A stretch of DNA of 64,000 bases from Streptomyces huiliensis (GTDB lineage Bacteria; Actinomycetota; Actinomycetes; Streptomycetales; Streptomycetaceae): the NCBI RefSeq assembly GCF_020037025.1, contig NZ_JAIQLH010000037.1, positions 1 to 64,000 of the forward strand. Reading direction: 5' to 3'. Position numbers and translations under genes: made by a program. The notes under the pieces are model-generated. The model saw nothing but the letters and a program-made list of their open reading frames with translations. It made no database searches and was not told where the DNA came from. Below are positions 1 to 8,396 of the stretch, piece by piece (the first letter of the stretch is position 1; each line of letters begins with the position of its first letter).

Positions 1-230
1 CAGCGCGGCGCGCCCCGCCGGCCGGGCAGCAGCGGCCCGGGCGGGAAGCCCAGCCGGCCGAGGGCGGCGCGGGCGCACACCCGGACGGTCGCGAACTCGT
101 GCAGGCGCTTGGGGACGGCCCGGGCGACGTGCGCGGCCTCCTCGGGGTAGAGGAGGCTCACCGGGTCGTCCGGGGCGTCGGTGAAGGCGTGTTCGGTGAC
201 GACGGAGGCGGGCAGGAGGGCGGCGATCAC
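1..230 (-). CDS. 4'-phosphopantetheinyl transferase, partial (N-terminus)
   Basis: Only the first about 76 codons are in the window; the gene runs off the left edge. The N-terminus (VIAALLPASVVTEHAF, then LLYPEEAAHVARAVPKR) has the pattern of Sfp/EntD-type phosphopantetheinyl transferases, which add the CoA-derived arm to the active serine of carrier proteins. The GTG start overlaps the stop of the upstream metallophosphoesterase (GTGA), so the two are probably cotranscribed. It could activate the ACP encoded at 6842-7105. It may equally be a general housekeeping enzyme, since pairing with a metallophosphoesterase is, as I recall, common in Streptomyces. The catalytic region is not visible. 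Confidence 0.75.
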   Translation of the reverse strand, partial: MIAALLPASVVTEHAFTDAPDDPVSLLYPEEAAHVARAVPKRLHEFATVRVCARAALGRLGFPPGPLLPGRRGAPR

Positions 231-1105
231 CAGACGGCTCCGGGCGCGTCGACGGGCTGGGGCAGGATCTGCCGGAGCGGCTCGCGGGGCGGCCGGGGCC
301 GCCACTCGCGCGGGTAGCCGACCGACACCTCCTCGAAGCGCACCCCGTCGTAGTGCGTGACGCGGGGGATGTGCAGGTGGCCGTAGACCGCGGCGGCGGC
401 GCGGAAGCGGACGTGCCAGTCGGCGGTGAGCTCGGTGCCGCACCACTGGGCGAAGTCCGGGTAGCGCAGGATCCGGGTGGGTTCGCGGACCAGCGGCCAG
501 TGGCTGACGAGGACCGTCCGCGTGTCGGGGCCGAGCTCCGCGAGCCGGCGCTCGGTGTAGGCGACGCGCGCCCGGCACCAGTCGTCACGGGTGGCGTACG
601 GGTCGGGGTGCAGGAAGTGCTCGTCGGTGCAGACGACGCCCGCCTCGTAGGCCCGGCGCAGCGACTCCTCCTTGGTGTCCGCGCCTTCGACGCGGAAGGT
701 GTAGTCGTAGAGCGTGAACAGCGGCGCCACGGCCACCGGGCCGCCGTCGCCCTCCCACACCGGGTAGGGGTCCTCGGGCGTGGCGACGCCGAGTTCGCGG
801 CAGAGCTCCACCAGGCTCAGGTAGCGCTTCTCGCCGCGCAGGTCGCAGGGGTCCTTGGGCGGGGTCCACAGCTCGTGGTTGCCGGGCGCCCAGATCACCT
901 TGGCGAAGCGGCCGGCGAGCAGCCGCAGCGCCCACTCGACGTCGGCGTACTTCTCGGCGACGTCGCCGGCGACGATCAGCCAGTCGTCGTCGTGGGTGGG
1001 GCGGAGGGTCTCGGTGAGGGCGCGGTTCTCGGCGTGGGCGATGTGGAGGTCGCTGACGGCGAGGAGCCGTCCGGACGGGTGGGGCGAGGCTTGCGGGTGG
1101 GGCAC
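227..1105 (-). CDS. Calcineurin-like metallophosphoesterase
   Basis: A 292-residue protein with the metallophosphoesterase signatures in order: DLHIAHAEN near the N-terminus (metal ligands D and H), GDVAEKY, GNHELW, then SHWPLV and GHLHIPR at the C-terminal end. These residues bind the two-metal centre that hydrolyses phosphoester bonds; the substrate cannot be deduced. I chose the GTG at 1105 because the conserved domain begins about 15 residues later and longer upstream readings run through an Arg/Pro-rich shadow frame. It overlaps the phosphopantetheinyl transferase start by 4 bp. No signal peptide is seen, so it is probably cytoplasmic. Confidence 0.85.
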   Translation of the reverse strand: MPHPQASPHPSGRLLAVSDLHIAHAENRALTETLRPTHDDDWLIVAGDVAEKYADVEWALRLLAGRFAKVIWAPGNHELWTPPKDPCDLRGEKRYLSLVELCRELGVATPEDPYPVWEGDGGPVAVAPLFTLYDYTFRVEGADTKEESLRRAYEAGVVCTDEHFLHPDPYATRDDWCRARVAYTERRLAELGPDTRTVLVSHWPLVREPTRILRYPDFAQWCGTELTADWHVRFRAAAAVYGHLHIPRVTHYDGVRFEEVSVGYPREWRPRPPREPLRQILPQPVDAPGAVW

Positions 1106-1132
1106 GGTCTGACGTCCTTTTCGCTTCTCGCG

Positions 1133-1179
1133 TCGTACGCGTCTCGTCTCGTACGCGTGAACTGCTGCGTGAACTGCTG
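1133..1179. repeat. Short direct repeats in a divergent promoter region
   Basis: TCGTACGCGT occurs at 1133-1142 and 1149-1158. GCGTGAACTGCTG follows at 1155-1167 and 1167-1179, in tandem. They lie upstream of the metallophosphoesterase and in the intergenic region shared with the divergent Ser/Thr kinase, so they could be operators. No regulator is assigned. Confidence 0.4.
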
Positions 1180-1345
1180 GTGGCTTCCCGGTGGGTTCAC
1201 CGCTGGTCCGGCGGCTCCAGGCCCGTGTCCCGCGCCCGGCCCCCCACGCTAATACGGCGGTCCGGCCGGACGGAAGGGAGGAAGGGAGGCAGGGAGCGCG
1301 GAGGGGGTCGCGGTGGACCCGCCGCGCGTGGCCGATGATGGGGGC

Positions 1346-3043
1346 ATGACCAACGACGGGGGAAGGGCGAATCAGCCCACCAGTTACGACCTGCGGCCAC
1401 CCGCCACGGCCTGGCCGAACCCGTACGCGGACCCGGCGGCGCCGCCGGTGACCCAGGACCCGGCCGCGCTGTCCGACGCGCCCGGCGCCGCGGCGGGACC
1501 AGCCGGGGGACCGGTGACGGCCGTGGGGGACCCGGGCGCGGGCCGCCGGGTGGGCGGCCGGTACCTGCTCCGCTCGCGGCTCGGCCACGGCGGCATGGGC
1601 ACGGTGTGGCGGGCGCACGACGAGGTGGTGGACCGCGAGGTCGCGATCAAGGAGCCGCGCGTCCCCGACCACGTCCCGGAGTCGATGCGGCAGAACATCC
1701 ACCTTCGGATGCAGCGCGAGGCCCGGGCCGCGGCCCGCGTCGCGCACCCGTCCGTCGTCGCCGTGCACGACGTGGTGGTGGAGGAGGGCCGGCCCTGGAT
1801 CGTCATGGAGCTGGTCAAGGGCCAGTCGCTGGGCGACCGGCTGAACGAGGGGACGCTGGACGCGCGCGAGGCCGCGCGGATCGGCCTGGCGGTGCTGGGA
1901 GCACTGGAGGCCGCGCACGAGGCCGGGGTGCTGCACCGGGACGTCAAGCCGGACAACGTGCTGCTCGGGCGGCACGACCGGGTGGTGCTCACCGACTTCG
2001 GCATCGCGCAGATCGAGGGTGAGCAGGGCCTCACGGAGACCGGCGGGTTCATCGGCTCGGCCGAGTTCGTCGCGCCGGAACGGGCGTTGGGGCAGCGGCC
2101 CGGTCCCGCCTCCGACCTGTGGTCGCTGGGCGTCGTGCTGTACGCGGCCGTCGAGGGCATGTCCCCGTTCCGCCGCTCCAACACGAACGCGACGATGCAG
2201 GCCGTGCTCTCCGCCGAGCCGCCGCGGCCGACCCGGGGGCCGGACGGCTTCACCGACATCGTGATGCGCCTGCTGCGCAAGGAGCCGTCCGCCCGGCCGA
2301 CGACGTCCGAGGTGCGCGCGGCGCTGGAAGAGGTGGCCCGGCCGGCGCCCGTGGCGCCCGTGGTGACGGCACCGGCGGCCGCGGCCACCGGCAGCCGGTG
2401 GATCCCGCCGGTGCTGCACCACAAGCGGAAGACGCAGTGGTCCCTGGGCATCGGCGTCGTCGTGGTGGGCGCGGCCGTCGCGCTGCTCGCGATCAACCCG
2501 TTCGGCTACGGGCCGGCGACGCCGCTGCACTGGAAGGTCGTCGACGAGCCGGAGATCGTCAAGGCGTCGGTGGCAGTGCCGGAGGACTACGTCAAGGACG
2601 TCAAGCCCGACGAGAAGTGGGTGCTGTTCAACGATCCCGGCGGGGTGTACCGCGTCTCGCTGTGGATCGAGACCGATCCGGCCGCCGGCTCCACCCCGTC
2701 CGCCGACGCCGAACGGGTCGATTCGGCCCGCGAAGAGGCCGCCCAGCGCAAGGCGGCCTTCGAGAAGGCCGCCGTCAGCGACGTCTCCGACGCCCGGGTG
2801 CTGGTCGACTCCCTGTCGACCTTCGACGGTCGTGAGTCGGTGGAGATGACGACGACCTACCGGAAGACCGGTGCCGGGGAGCAGGAACCCAAGTTCGTCC
2901 GCCGCACCCGCGTCATCGTCAACAAGGCCAAGGACACCGCCTGGTACCTGGAGGTGACCATGCCCGAGAAGGGCAAGGCGCGGACCGACGGGGACAAGCT
3001 CTACAAGGAAGTCCTGCGCTACCTCAAGCTCAAGGAGAAGTGA
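1346..3043 (+). CDS. Membrane-anchored Ser/Thr protein kinase (PknB-like)
   Basis: About 565 residues. After a Pro-rich leader comes a complete kinase domain: glycine loop GHGGMGTVW, catalytic Lys in VAIKEP, HRDVKPDN catalytic loop, DFG metal loop (TDFGIAQ), then APERALG and SDLWSLG. A single transmembrane segment follows around residue 370-390 (IGVVVVGAAVALLAI). The C-terminal domain is extracytoplasmic and has no PASTA repeats, so it may sense an unknown ligand. The ATG at 1346 is preceded by a GGGGG tract; an in-frame GTG at 1313 is the alternative. All catalytic residues are present, so it should be active. It converges on the P450 gene and probably belongs to the flanking chromosome rather than the polyketide cluster. 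Confidence 0.9.
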   Translation: MTNDGGRANQPTSYDLRPPATAWPNPYADPAAPPVTQDPAALSDAPGAAAGPAGGPVTAVGDPGAGRRVGGRYLLRSRLGHGGMGTVWRAHDEVVDREVAIKEPRVPDHVPESMRQNIHLRMQREARAAARVAHPSVVAVHDVVVEEGRPWIVMELVKGQSLGDRLNEGTLDAREAARIGLAVLGALEAAHEAGVLHRDVKPDNVLLGRHDRVVLTDFGIAQIEGEQGLTETGGFIGSAEFVAPERALGQRPGPASDLWSLGVVLYAAVEGMSPFRRSNTNATMQAVLSAEPPRPTRGPDGFTDIVMRLLRKEPSARPTTSEVRAALEEVARPAPVAPVVTAPAAAATGSRWIPPVLHHKRKTQWSLGIGVVVVGAAVALLAINPFGYGPATPLHWKVVDEPEIVKASVAVPEDYVKDVKPDEKWVLFNDPGGVYRVSLWIETDPAAGSTPSADAERVDSAREEAAQRKAAFEKAAVSDVSDARVLVDSLSTFDGRESVEMTTTYRKTGAGEQEPKFVRRTRVIVNKAKDTAWYLEVTMPEKGKARTDGDKLYKEVLRYLKLKEK

Positions 3044-3044
3044 G

Positions 3045-3083
3045 GTGCGGCCGGGGGCCGTGGGGGGCCGCCCCCGGCCGCAC
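3045..3083. terminator. Bidirectional hairpin terminator
   Basis: A perfect 14-bp GC stem (GTGCGGCCGGGGGC with its complement) and an 11-nt loop lie between the convergent kinase and P450 genes. Confidence 0.75.
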
Positions 3084-3087
3084 GGTC

Positions 3088-4278
3088 TCAGGCCCGCACC
3101 AGGCGCAACGGGAGCCGGCTCGCCGCGAAGAAGCCCGTCGGGTCGAGGAACTCCACCGGGGTCTCCTCGGGCACCCGGAACTCCTTGTAGCGGCCGAGCA
3201 GTTCGGTGAGGGCGACGCGCGCCTCCAGCCGGGCCAGCGGGGCGCCGAGGCAGACGTGCGCGCCCTTGCCGAAGGAGAGGTGGCGGTTGGGGCGCCGGGT
3301 GATGTCGAAGGTGTCCGGGTCGGGGAACGCCTCGCCGTCCCGGGCCGCCGACACCAGGGCGACGCTGACCAGCGCGCCCTGCGGGATGGTGTGGCCGCTG
3401 AGCTCGACGTCCCGGGCGGCCCTGCGGTCCAGCCAGATGAGCGGCGAGCGGTAGCGCAGCACCTCCTCGATGGCGGTCGGCAGCAGCTTCCCGTCGGCGC
3501 GGATCCGCGCGGTGGCCTCCGGGTGCTCGTCCAGGCAGAGCAGGGCGTTGCCGATGAGCGCGCTGGTGGTGAGGAAGCCGGCGATGAGCAGCAGCCCGAG
3601 GAAGCCGACGATCTCCTGGTCGTCCAGCCGGCGGCCGTCGGTGTCGGCCCGGATGAGGTCGTCGATCAGGCCCTCGCGGGGCGTCGCCCGGCTCCGGCGG
3701 ACGAGGTCGACGAGGTAGGCGTTCATCTCGCGGATGGCGGGGGCCATGGCCGCGACGCCCTCCTCGCTGCGGACGGCGTCCACGCCGTTGTCGACGAGGA
3801 TCGCGTAGGCCCACTTGCGGAAGAGGGGGTGGTCCTCCTTGGGCAGGCCCATCACCTCGGCGATCACGGTGACGGGCAGCGGGTGCGCGAGGTCGGCGAC
3901 GACGTCGAGGGTGTCGCCGCGCTCGTCCACGGCGTCCAGCAGCTCGCGGGTGACCTCCCGGATGCGCTGCTCCAGGCCCTCGACGAAGCGCGGGGTGAAC
4001 GCCTGGCTGACCAGGCCGCGCAGGTCGCGGTGGCGCGGCATGTCCATGTTCTGGAAGTTGCCCGCCTGGAACGCGGTGAGCTCCTCGACGTCCGGCATGA
4101 ACTCGCTCATGTCGTTGGAGAACACCTCGTGGTCCTGCATGACCCGCAGCCCGTCGGCGTAGCGGAAGACCTGCCACCGCCCGGAGGCGGGGTCGTGGCT
4201 GACCGGCTCGTCCCGGCGCATGCGCGCGTACCAGTCGAGCGTCCTGCGCATCTCCTCCGAAACGTGCGGACCACCCAT
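3088..4278 (-). CDS. Cytochrome P450 with atypical I-helix
   Basis: About 396 residues. The haem-binding loop FGKGAHVCLGAPLA (Cys thiolate ligand) lies near the C-terminus, and the K-helix ExxR is EEVLR. The oxygen-activation motif of the I helix reads AGFLTT instead of the usual AGHETT/AGxDTT: the alcohol residue is kept but the acidic residue is Leu. Loss of this acid changes proton delivery in known P450s and occurs in some with non-standard chemistry; the effect here is inference. The ATG at 4278 follows GAGGAGAG. It is last in a minus-strand run with the ketoreductase and aromatase/cyclase genes, so it is probably a tailoring oxygenase of the polyketide. It needs ferredoxin/reductase partners not encoded nearby. 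Confidence 0.9.
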   Translation of the reverse strand: MGGPHVSEEMRRTLDWYARMRRDEPVSHDPASGRWQVFRYADGLRVMQDHEVFSNDMSEFMPDVEELTAFQAGNFQNMDMPRHRDLRGLVSQAFTPRFVEGLEQRIREVTRELLDAVDERGDTLDVVADLAHPLPVTVIAEVMGLPKEDHPLFRKWAYAILVDNGVDAVRSEEGVAAMAPAIREMNAYLVDLVRRSRATPREGLIDDLIRADTDGRRLDDQEIVGFLGLLLIAGFLTTSALIGNALLCLDEHPEATARIRADGKLLPTAIEEVLRYRSPLIWLDRRAARDVELSGHTIPQGALVSVALVSAARDGEAFPDPDTFDITRRPNRHLSFGKGAHVCLGAPLARLEARVALTELLGRYKEFRVPEETPVEFLDPTGFFAASRLPLRLVRA

Positions 4279-4346
4279 GGGCTTCTCTCCTCGTGTCATG
4301 ACGTGCTGTTCGGCGTGCGGTGGGGGACGGGCTGCGGGGGACCGGC

Positions 4347-5288
4347 TCAGGCGGCGCGGCGGGCTTCCGCGTACTCCTTGGCGTGGCCGAGCGTGGCGCG
4401 GCTGTTGGTGCTCAGCGCGTGCTGCACATAGGCGCGGGAGTCGGCCACGGTCTTGCCCTTGCCGAGGACGCGCTCCACGGCGTCGGGGCGGAGGATGACG
4501 GTGTGCTGCGAGGTGACGTCCACCCCGTCGCCCGCGGGCACGACGGTCCAGCGGCCGGTGTGCGCGGTCATCAGGGCGGGCACGGTGGTCTGCTTGTAGA
4601 CGATCCGGTCGGTGCCGAAGACGACCCGCACCGACTCGGTGGTGTGCGTGGAGCCGTCCGCCGCGCGGGTGTCCATGGCGAGGGTCTGGACGCCGTCCTC
4701 GTCGGTGAAGTCGAGCCGGGCGACGTGGGGGAGCCGTTCGGGCCACAGGTCGGCGCGGTCGAGGAAGTCGAAGACGTCCTTGCCGTCGGCGGCGATGTGG
4801 ACGGTGTCCTCGAACGCGAACATCAGCTCGCCGAGCCGGTCGTGCTCCTCGGCGATCCGCTTGATGCCGGCGAGTTCGGCGTCGCTGTTGCGGTCGAGCG
4901 CCGTGCGGATCCAGGACTCGCCGTCGGGGGCGTCGTCGACGACGGTGAAGTCGTGGTGCAGCTTCAGCACCGAGCGGTCGTCGCCGGCCGGGGTGACCAC
5001 CCAGGTCCCGCCCATCGAGGCCACCGGCGCCGCGGACACCTCCTGGCGGAAGGTGACGGTCAGCTTCGCCTCGTCCAGCTCGCGCCGCGAGACCCAGGAC
5101 TTCACCTCGTCGTTGGCGGTCGCCCAGATCCGGATGCGCTCGGTACCCGGGCCCTGCTCCAGGTGTTCCACGTGGACGTTGGGGGTGAAGAACTGCGGCC
5201 ACCGCGTCACGTCGGCGATGATGCCGTAGACCGTCGCGGCGGGCGCGTCGATCTCCGTCGTGTGCAGGGTGTGATGCCTCTCGGACAC
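4347..5288 (-). CDS. Two-domain aromatase/cyclase (polyketide cyclase/START fold)
   Basis: About 313 residues made of two tandem polyketide cyclase/SRPBCC domains. The first opens with HTTEIDAPAATVYGIIADV; the second opens near residue 150 with AFEDTVHIAADGKDVFDFL. Didomain ARO/CYCs of this kind work after a C9 ketoreductase and aromatise the first ring of the reduced polyketide chain. A ketoreductase lies 53 bp upstream, which fits. The GTG start at 5288 is preceded by GAGAGG; a longer ATG start at 5327 adds a non-conserved leader. Its presence, rather than a single-domain cyclase, argues for a C9-reduced product such as an anthracycline, angucycline or benzoisochromanequinone. Confidence 0.9.
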   Translation of the reverse strand: MSERHHTLHTTEIDAPAATVYGIIADVTRWPQFFTPNVHVEHLEQGPGTERIRIWATANDEVKSWVSRRELDEAKLTVTFRQEVSAAPVASMGGTWVVTPAGDDRSVLKLHHDFTVVDDAPDGESWIRTALDRNSDAELAGIKRIAEEHDRLGELMFAFEDTVHIAADGKDVFDFLDRADLWPERLPHVARLDFTDEDGVQTLAMDTRAADGSTHTTESVRVVFGTDRIVYKQTTVPALMTAHTGRWTVVPAGDGVDVTSQHTVILRPDAVERVLGKGKTVADSRAYVQHALSTNSRATLGHAKEYAEARRAA

Positions 5289-5341
5289 CTCGGACCTCTC
5301 TTCGGTGCTCTGTCGGGGTGGTTGCAACGGCCGTCCGGTGC

Positions 5342-6127
5342 TCAGTAGTTGCCGAGTCCGCCGCAGACGTTGAGCGCCTGCGCGGTGATCGACGCGGCGG
5401 TGTCCGTGACCAGGTGGCCGACGAGCCCGGCGACCTCCTCGGGGGTGGAGTAGCGGCCCAGCGGGATCTTCGCCTGGAACTGCTCCAGGATGTCGTCCTC
5501 GGTGGTCTTCCAGGCGGCCGCGTAGCCCGAGCGCACCCGCTGGGCCATCGGCGTCTCGACGTAGCCCGGGCAGACCGCGTTCACGGTGATGCCGCTGGGG
5601 GCCAGCTCCTTGCCGACGGCCTTGGAGAAGCCGATCACGCCGTGCTTGGACGCCGAGTAGGGGGCGGCGAGGACCACGCCCTGCTTGCCCCCGGTGGAGG
5701 CGATGTTGATGATCCGGCCCCAGCCGCGGTCGCGCATCCCGGAGTGGTTGAGGACCTCGCGGGTGACCAGGAAGACGCTGTTGAGGTTGGTGTCGATCAC
5801 GTCGTACCAGAGCTCGTCGGCGAGGTCGGCGGTCACGCCGCCGCCGTTCCGGCCGGCGTTGTTGACCAGGACGTCGATCCGCCCGTACCGCTCGACCGCG
5901 GCCGCCACGAGGGCGCGGACCGAGGCGACGTCGCGGACGTCCGCCGCGGCGCCGTCCACCTCCAGGCCCTCGGAGCGCAGCTCCTCCGCGGTCCGCTTGA
6001 CGGCGTCGGCGTCCCGGGCGCAGAGGAAGACCGCCAGGCCGTTCCTCGCCATGTCCCGGACGACCGCCAGGCCGATTCCGCTGGTGCCGCCCGTGACCAG
6101 GGCGACCCGCCGTTCACCGTTCCCCAT
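5342..6127 (-). CDS. Type II polyketide ketoreductase (ActIII-like SDR)
   Basis: A 261-residue classical short-chain dehydrogenase. The NADPH-binding motif is TGGTSGIG near the N-terminus, NNAGRNGGG follows, and the catalytic YSASK comes after the Ser in IINIASTGG. The C-terminus (CPGYVETPMAQRVR, then ALNVCGGLGNY) is characteristic of the actinorhodin-type C9 ketoreductases, which reduce the C9 carbonyl of the nascent poly-beta-ketone on the ACP. ATG at 6127 with GGAGGG about 10 nt upstream. It heads the minus-strand unit ketoreductase, aromatase/cyclase, P450. It is divergent from the SnoaL-like gene, across an intergenic region holding a candidate SARP box. Confidence 0.92.
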   Translation of the reverse strand: MGNGERRVALVTGGTSGIGLAVVRDMARNGLAVFLCARDADAVKRTAEELRSEGLEVDGAAADVRDVASVRALVAAAVERYGRIDVLVNNAGRNGGGVTADLADELWYDVIDTNLNSVFLVTREVLNHSGMRDRGWGRIINIASTGGKQGVVLAAPYSASKHGVIGFSKAVGKELAPSGITVNAVCPGYVETPMAQRVRSGYAAAWKTTEDDILEQFQAKIPLGRYSTPEEVAGLVGHLVTDTAASITAQALNVCGGLGNY

Positions 6128-6175
6128 GCTGTGCACTCCCTCCGGCATCGTGGCGTTCACCGTGACCGGCCGGAC

Positions 6176-6193
6176 TCGAATCGAGGTCGAACA
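6176..6193. promoter_or_regulatory. Candidate SARP-binding direct repeat
   Basis: Heptamers TCGAATC (6176-6182) and TCGAACA (6187-6193) start 11 bp apart, separated by 4 bp. This is one helical turn, the arrangement recognised by SARP activators, whose preferred heptamer resembles TCGAGCG. A further TCGAGGA is at 6221. They lie between the divergent ketoreductase and SnoaL-like genes. The SARP at 13632-14441 is the likely regulator. Confidence 0.45.
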
Positions 6194-6325
6194 GTGCTGG
6201 ACGGGCGGCTCCAGCGGCCGTCGAGGACGCTCGGCCAGCATGTGCGTCCGCCCGCGCCCCGTCGCGCGGGCGGGAGACCGCACCGGGTCCACGAAGGACC
6301 GACCGCGCCCACCGGAAGGAACGCC

Positions 6326-6769
6326 ATGACCGTCACCGACACCACCACGGCCGCCGGCTTCGCCGCGCTCTACCAGCAGGTCCAGCAGTTCTACGCGGAG
6401 CAGATGCACCTGCTGGACACCGGCCGGGCGGAGGAGTGGGCGGAGACCTTCACCGAGGACGGCGTCTTCGCCGCCAACGCCCACCCCGAGCCCGCCGCCG
6501 GCCGGTCCGTCATCGCGGCGGCGGCCCGCAAGGCCGTGGACGACTACGTGGCGCGCGGCATCCAGCGCCGGCACTGGCTCGGCATGGTCTCGGTCACCGA
6601 GCGCGGCGACGGCGAGGTGGCCGCCTCCTGCTACGCCCTGGTCGTCGAGACCGGGCGCGGCGGCCGGCCCGAGCTGCGGGCCAGCACCAGCTGCGACGAC
6701 GTGCTGGTGCGGCGGGACGGCCGCTGGCTGGTCAAGGACCGGCAGGTGCGCCGGGACGACCTGGGCTGA
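6326..6769 (+). CDS. SnoaL-like / NTF2-fold polyketide tailoring protein
   Basis: A 147-residue NTF2-like protein: helical start FAALYQQVQQFYAEQMHLLD, the fold signature EWAETFTEDGVF, and a C-terminal strand pair with DDVLVRRDGRWLVKDRQVRR. The family includes small polyketide cyclases (SnoaL/AknH, fourth-ring closure in anthracyclines) and related hydroxylase/epimerase-type proteins in aromatic polyketide clusters. The sequence looks closest to the broader SnoaL_4 group, so the exact reaction is uncertain. ATG at 6326 after a GGAAGGA tract. It stands alone on the plus strand between two minus-strand units and ends at a terminator hairpin shared with the ACP gene. Confidence 0.75.
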   Translation: MTVTDTTTAAGFAALYQQVQQFYAEQMHLLDTGRAEEWAETFTEDGVFAANAHPEPAAGRSVIAAAARKAVDDYVARGIQRRHWLGMVSVTERGDGEVAASCYALVVETGRGGRPELRASTSCDDVLVRRDGRWLVKDRQVRRDDLG

Positions 6770-6782
6770 CACATTCACGGAA

Positions 6783-6823
6783 GACGCCGTCCGCCCGGAG
6801 CGCTGCTCCCGGCGGACGGCGTC
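6783..6823. terminator. Bidirectional hairpin terminator
   Basis: A long GC stem (GACGCCGTCCGCC pairing with GGCGGACGGCGTC) between the convergent SnoaL-like and ACP genes. Confidence 0.75.
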
Positions 6824-6841
6824 CGTCGTATTCGTGGCGCG

Positions 6842-7105
6842 TCAGTTCGCGGCCGGCGTGCTCAGCCGCTCGTTGACGTACGTGAGCAGCAGGCGCGGGG
6901 TGGTGGCCTCGGCGACGGTCTCGTCGGGGAGGGTGATCCCGTAGTCGCGCTCCACGCAGCCGGCGGCCTGGAGGACGGCGAGGGAGTCGTACCCGAGGTC
7001 GGTGAAGGGGACGTCCAGCACGTCGCCCTCCAGGTCCACGCCCTCCTCCTCGCCGGCGCAGTCACGGAGCAGGCGGGTGAGCTGTTCGATGGTCATCTCG
7101 GCCAT
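6842..7105 (-). CDS. Acyl carrier protein of the type II PKS
   Basis: An 87-residue ACP. The phosphopantetheine attachment site is LGYDSLA (Ser41), the usual motif of type II polyketide ACPs, and the length is typical. It tethers the growing poly-beta-ketone for KSalpha/KSbeta, the ketoreductase and the cyclases. I chose ATG 7105 because GAAAGG lies about 9 nt upstream; a TTG at 7114 and an ATG at 7096 are alternatives. It follows KSbeta by 13 bp in the conserved KSalpha-KSbeta-ACP order. It must be activated by a phosphopantetheinyl transferase, one of which begins at the left window edge. Confidence 0.93.
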   Translation of the reverse strand: MAEMTIEQLTRLLRDCAGEEEGVDLEGDVLDVPFTDLGYDSLAVLQAAGCVERDYGITLPDETVAEATTPRLLLTYVNERLSTPAAN

Positions 7106-7118
7106 GGCAGGCAACCTT

Positions 7119-8396
7119 TCAGTGGTGGGTGCGGGGGCGCGCGTCGCCCGTGATCACGGCGGCGGCGTTGAAGCCGCCCTGGCCGCGGGCGAGGACGAGC
7201 GCGGTACGGACGGGTCCGGGCCGGGCGTCGGTGACCAGGTCGAGGGCGTACTCCGCGGCCGGTTCGGCGACGTGGACGGTCGGCGGGATCACCGCGTCCC
7301 GGACCGCCAGCAGGGCGGCGGCCACGTCGAGCGACGCGCCGCCCGCCGAGAGCCGGCCGGTCATCGTCTTCGGCGCGGTCACCGGGACGCCGCGCGGGCC
7401 GAAGAGGCGGCGCAGCGCGTCGGCCTCCTGCCGGTCGAGCTCGGGGACGCCGGCCGCGTCCGCGAAGACGACGTCGACGCCGGCGGGGGCGATCCCGGCC
7501 TCGGCGAGGGCGAGTTCGGCGGCGCGGCCCAGTCCCGGCTCGCCGTCGTGGCCGGGCGCTGGGTCGAACGTGGCGGCGTATGCGGCGAGTTCGCCGTAGA
7601 CGCGGGCGTCGCGGTCCCGGGCCGAGCCGGCGTCCTCCAGGATGAGGATCGCGCCGCCCTCGCCGGGCACGTGGCCCCGGGCGTCGGCACTGAACGGCAG
7701 GTAGGCGCGCGCGGGGTCGGTGGCGGTGCTGATCCGGCCGCCGGAGAGCAGGGCGGTCCAGCCCCAGGGGCAGATCGCGCCGTCCACGCCGCCGGTGACC
7801 ATCAGGGCGCTGCCGCGCCGCAGTTGGCGGCGGGCCTGGGCCAGCGCGTCCAGGCCGCCGGCCTGCTCGCTGACCAGGACGCCGCTGGGGCCGCGCAGTC
7901 CGTTGCGGATGGAGATCTGGCCGGTGTTGACGGCGTAGAACCAGGCGAAGGACTGGTACGCGCTGACGTACTGGCCGCCCTTGCTCCACAGCGCCTGGAG
8001 CTCGCGCTGGCCGAACTCGAAGCCGCCCGCGGAGGCCGCGGTCACCACGCCGCCCGCGAAGTCGGGGAGGGCGGCGGTGTCGACGCCCGCGTCGGCGAGC
8101 GCCTCGTCGGCGGCGGTGAGGGCGAGCCGGGTCATGTGGTCGGTCTGCGGCAGCAGCCGGCTGGGGATGTGGTCCTTGGGCTCGAAGCCGGGGACCTCGC
8201 CGGCGAGGGTCGCCGGGTAGCCGGAGGCGTCGAAACGGGTCACCGGGCGGATGCCGGGCCGGCCGGCGAGCGTCGCCGCCCACCAGGCTTCGGTGCCCAG
8301 GCCGTTGGGGGCGGTGACGCCGATGCCGGTGAACACGGCCCGCGCGGTGGCGGGACGTCCGGCGGAGGCGGGCGCCTCCCGGGTCGCGGTGGTCAT
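7119..8396 (-). CDS. Ketosynthase chain-length factor (KSbeta)
   Basis: 425 residues of thiolase/ketosynthase fold. The active-site position reads VSEQAGG, with Gln in place of the catalytic Cys, the hallmark of KSbeta/chain-length factors. This subunit pairs with KSalpha, primes the chain by decarboxylating malonyl-ACP, and sets the number of extensions. ATG 8396 overlaps the KSalpha stop (ATGA), which implies translational coupling for a 1:1 heterodimer. Chain length cannot be read off reliably by eye; the accompanying C9 ketoreductase and two-domain cyclase suggest an octa- or decaketide. Confidence 0.93.
   Translation of the reverse strand: MTTATREAPASAGRPATARAVFTGIGVTAPNGLGTEAWWAATLAGRPGIRPVTRFDASGYPATLAGEVPGFEPKDHIPSRLLPQTDHMTRLALTAADEALADAGVDTAALPDFAGGVVTAASAGGFEFGQRELQALWSKGGQYVSAYQSFAWFYAVNTGQISIRNGLRGPSGVLVSEQAGGLDALAQARRQLRRGSALMVTGGVDGAICPWGWTALLSGGRISTATDPARAYLPFSADARGHVPGEGGAILILEDAGSARDRDARVYGELAAYAATFDPAPGHDGEPGLGRAAELALAEAGIAPAGVDVVFADAAGVPELDRQEADALRRLFGPRGVPVTAPKTMTGRLSAGGASLDVAAALLAVRDAVIPPTVHVAEPAAEYALDLVTDARPGPVRTALVLARGQGGFNAAAVITGDARPRTHH

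Noticed and set aside
227..4177. A 1316-codon open frame on the minus strand
   Set aside because: Only its last 292 codons (metallophosphoesterase) are real; the rest is antisense to the kinase and out of frame with the P450 in GC-rich DNA.
5318..6325. Upstream extension of the SnoaL-like frame
   Set aside because: It is antisense to the ketoreductase; the conserved protein begins at ATG 6326.
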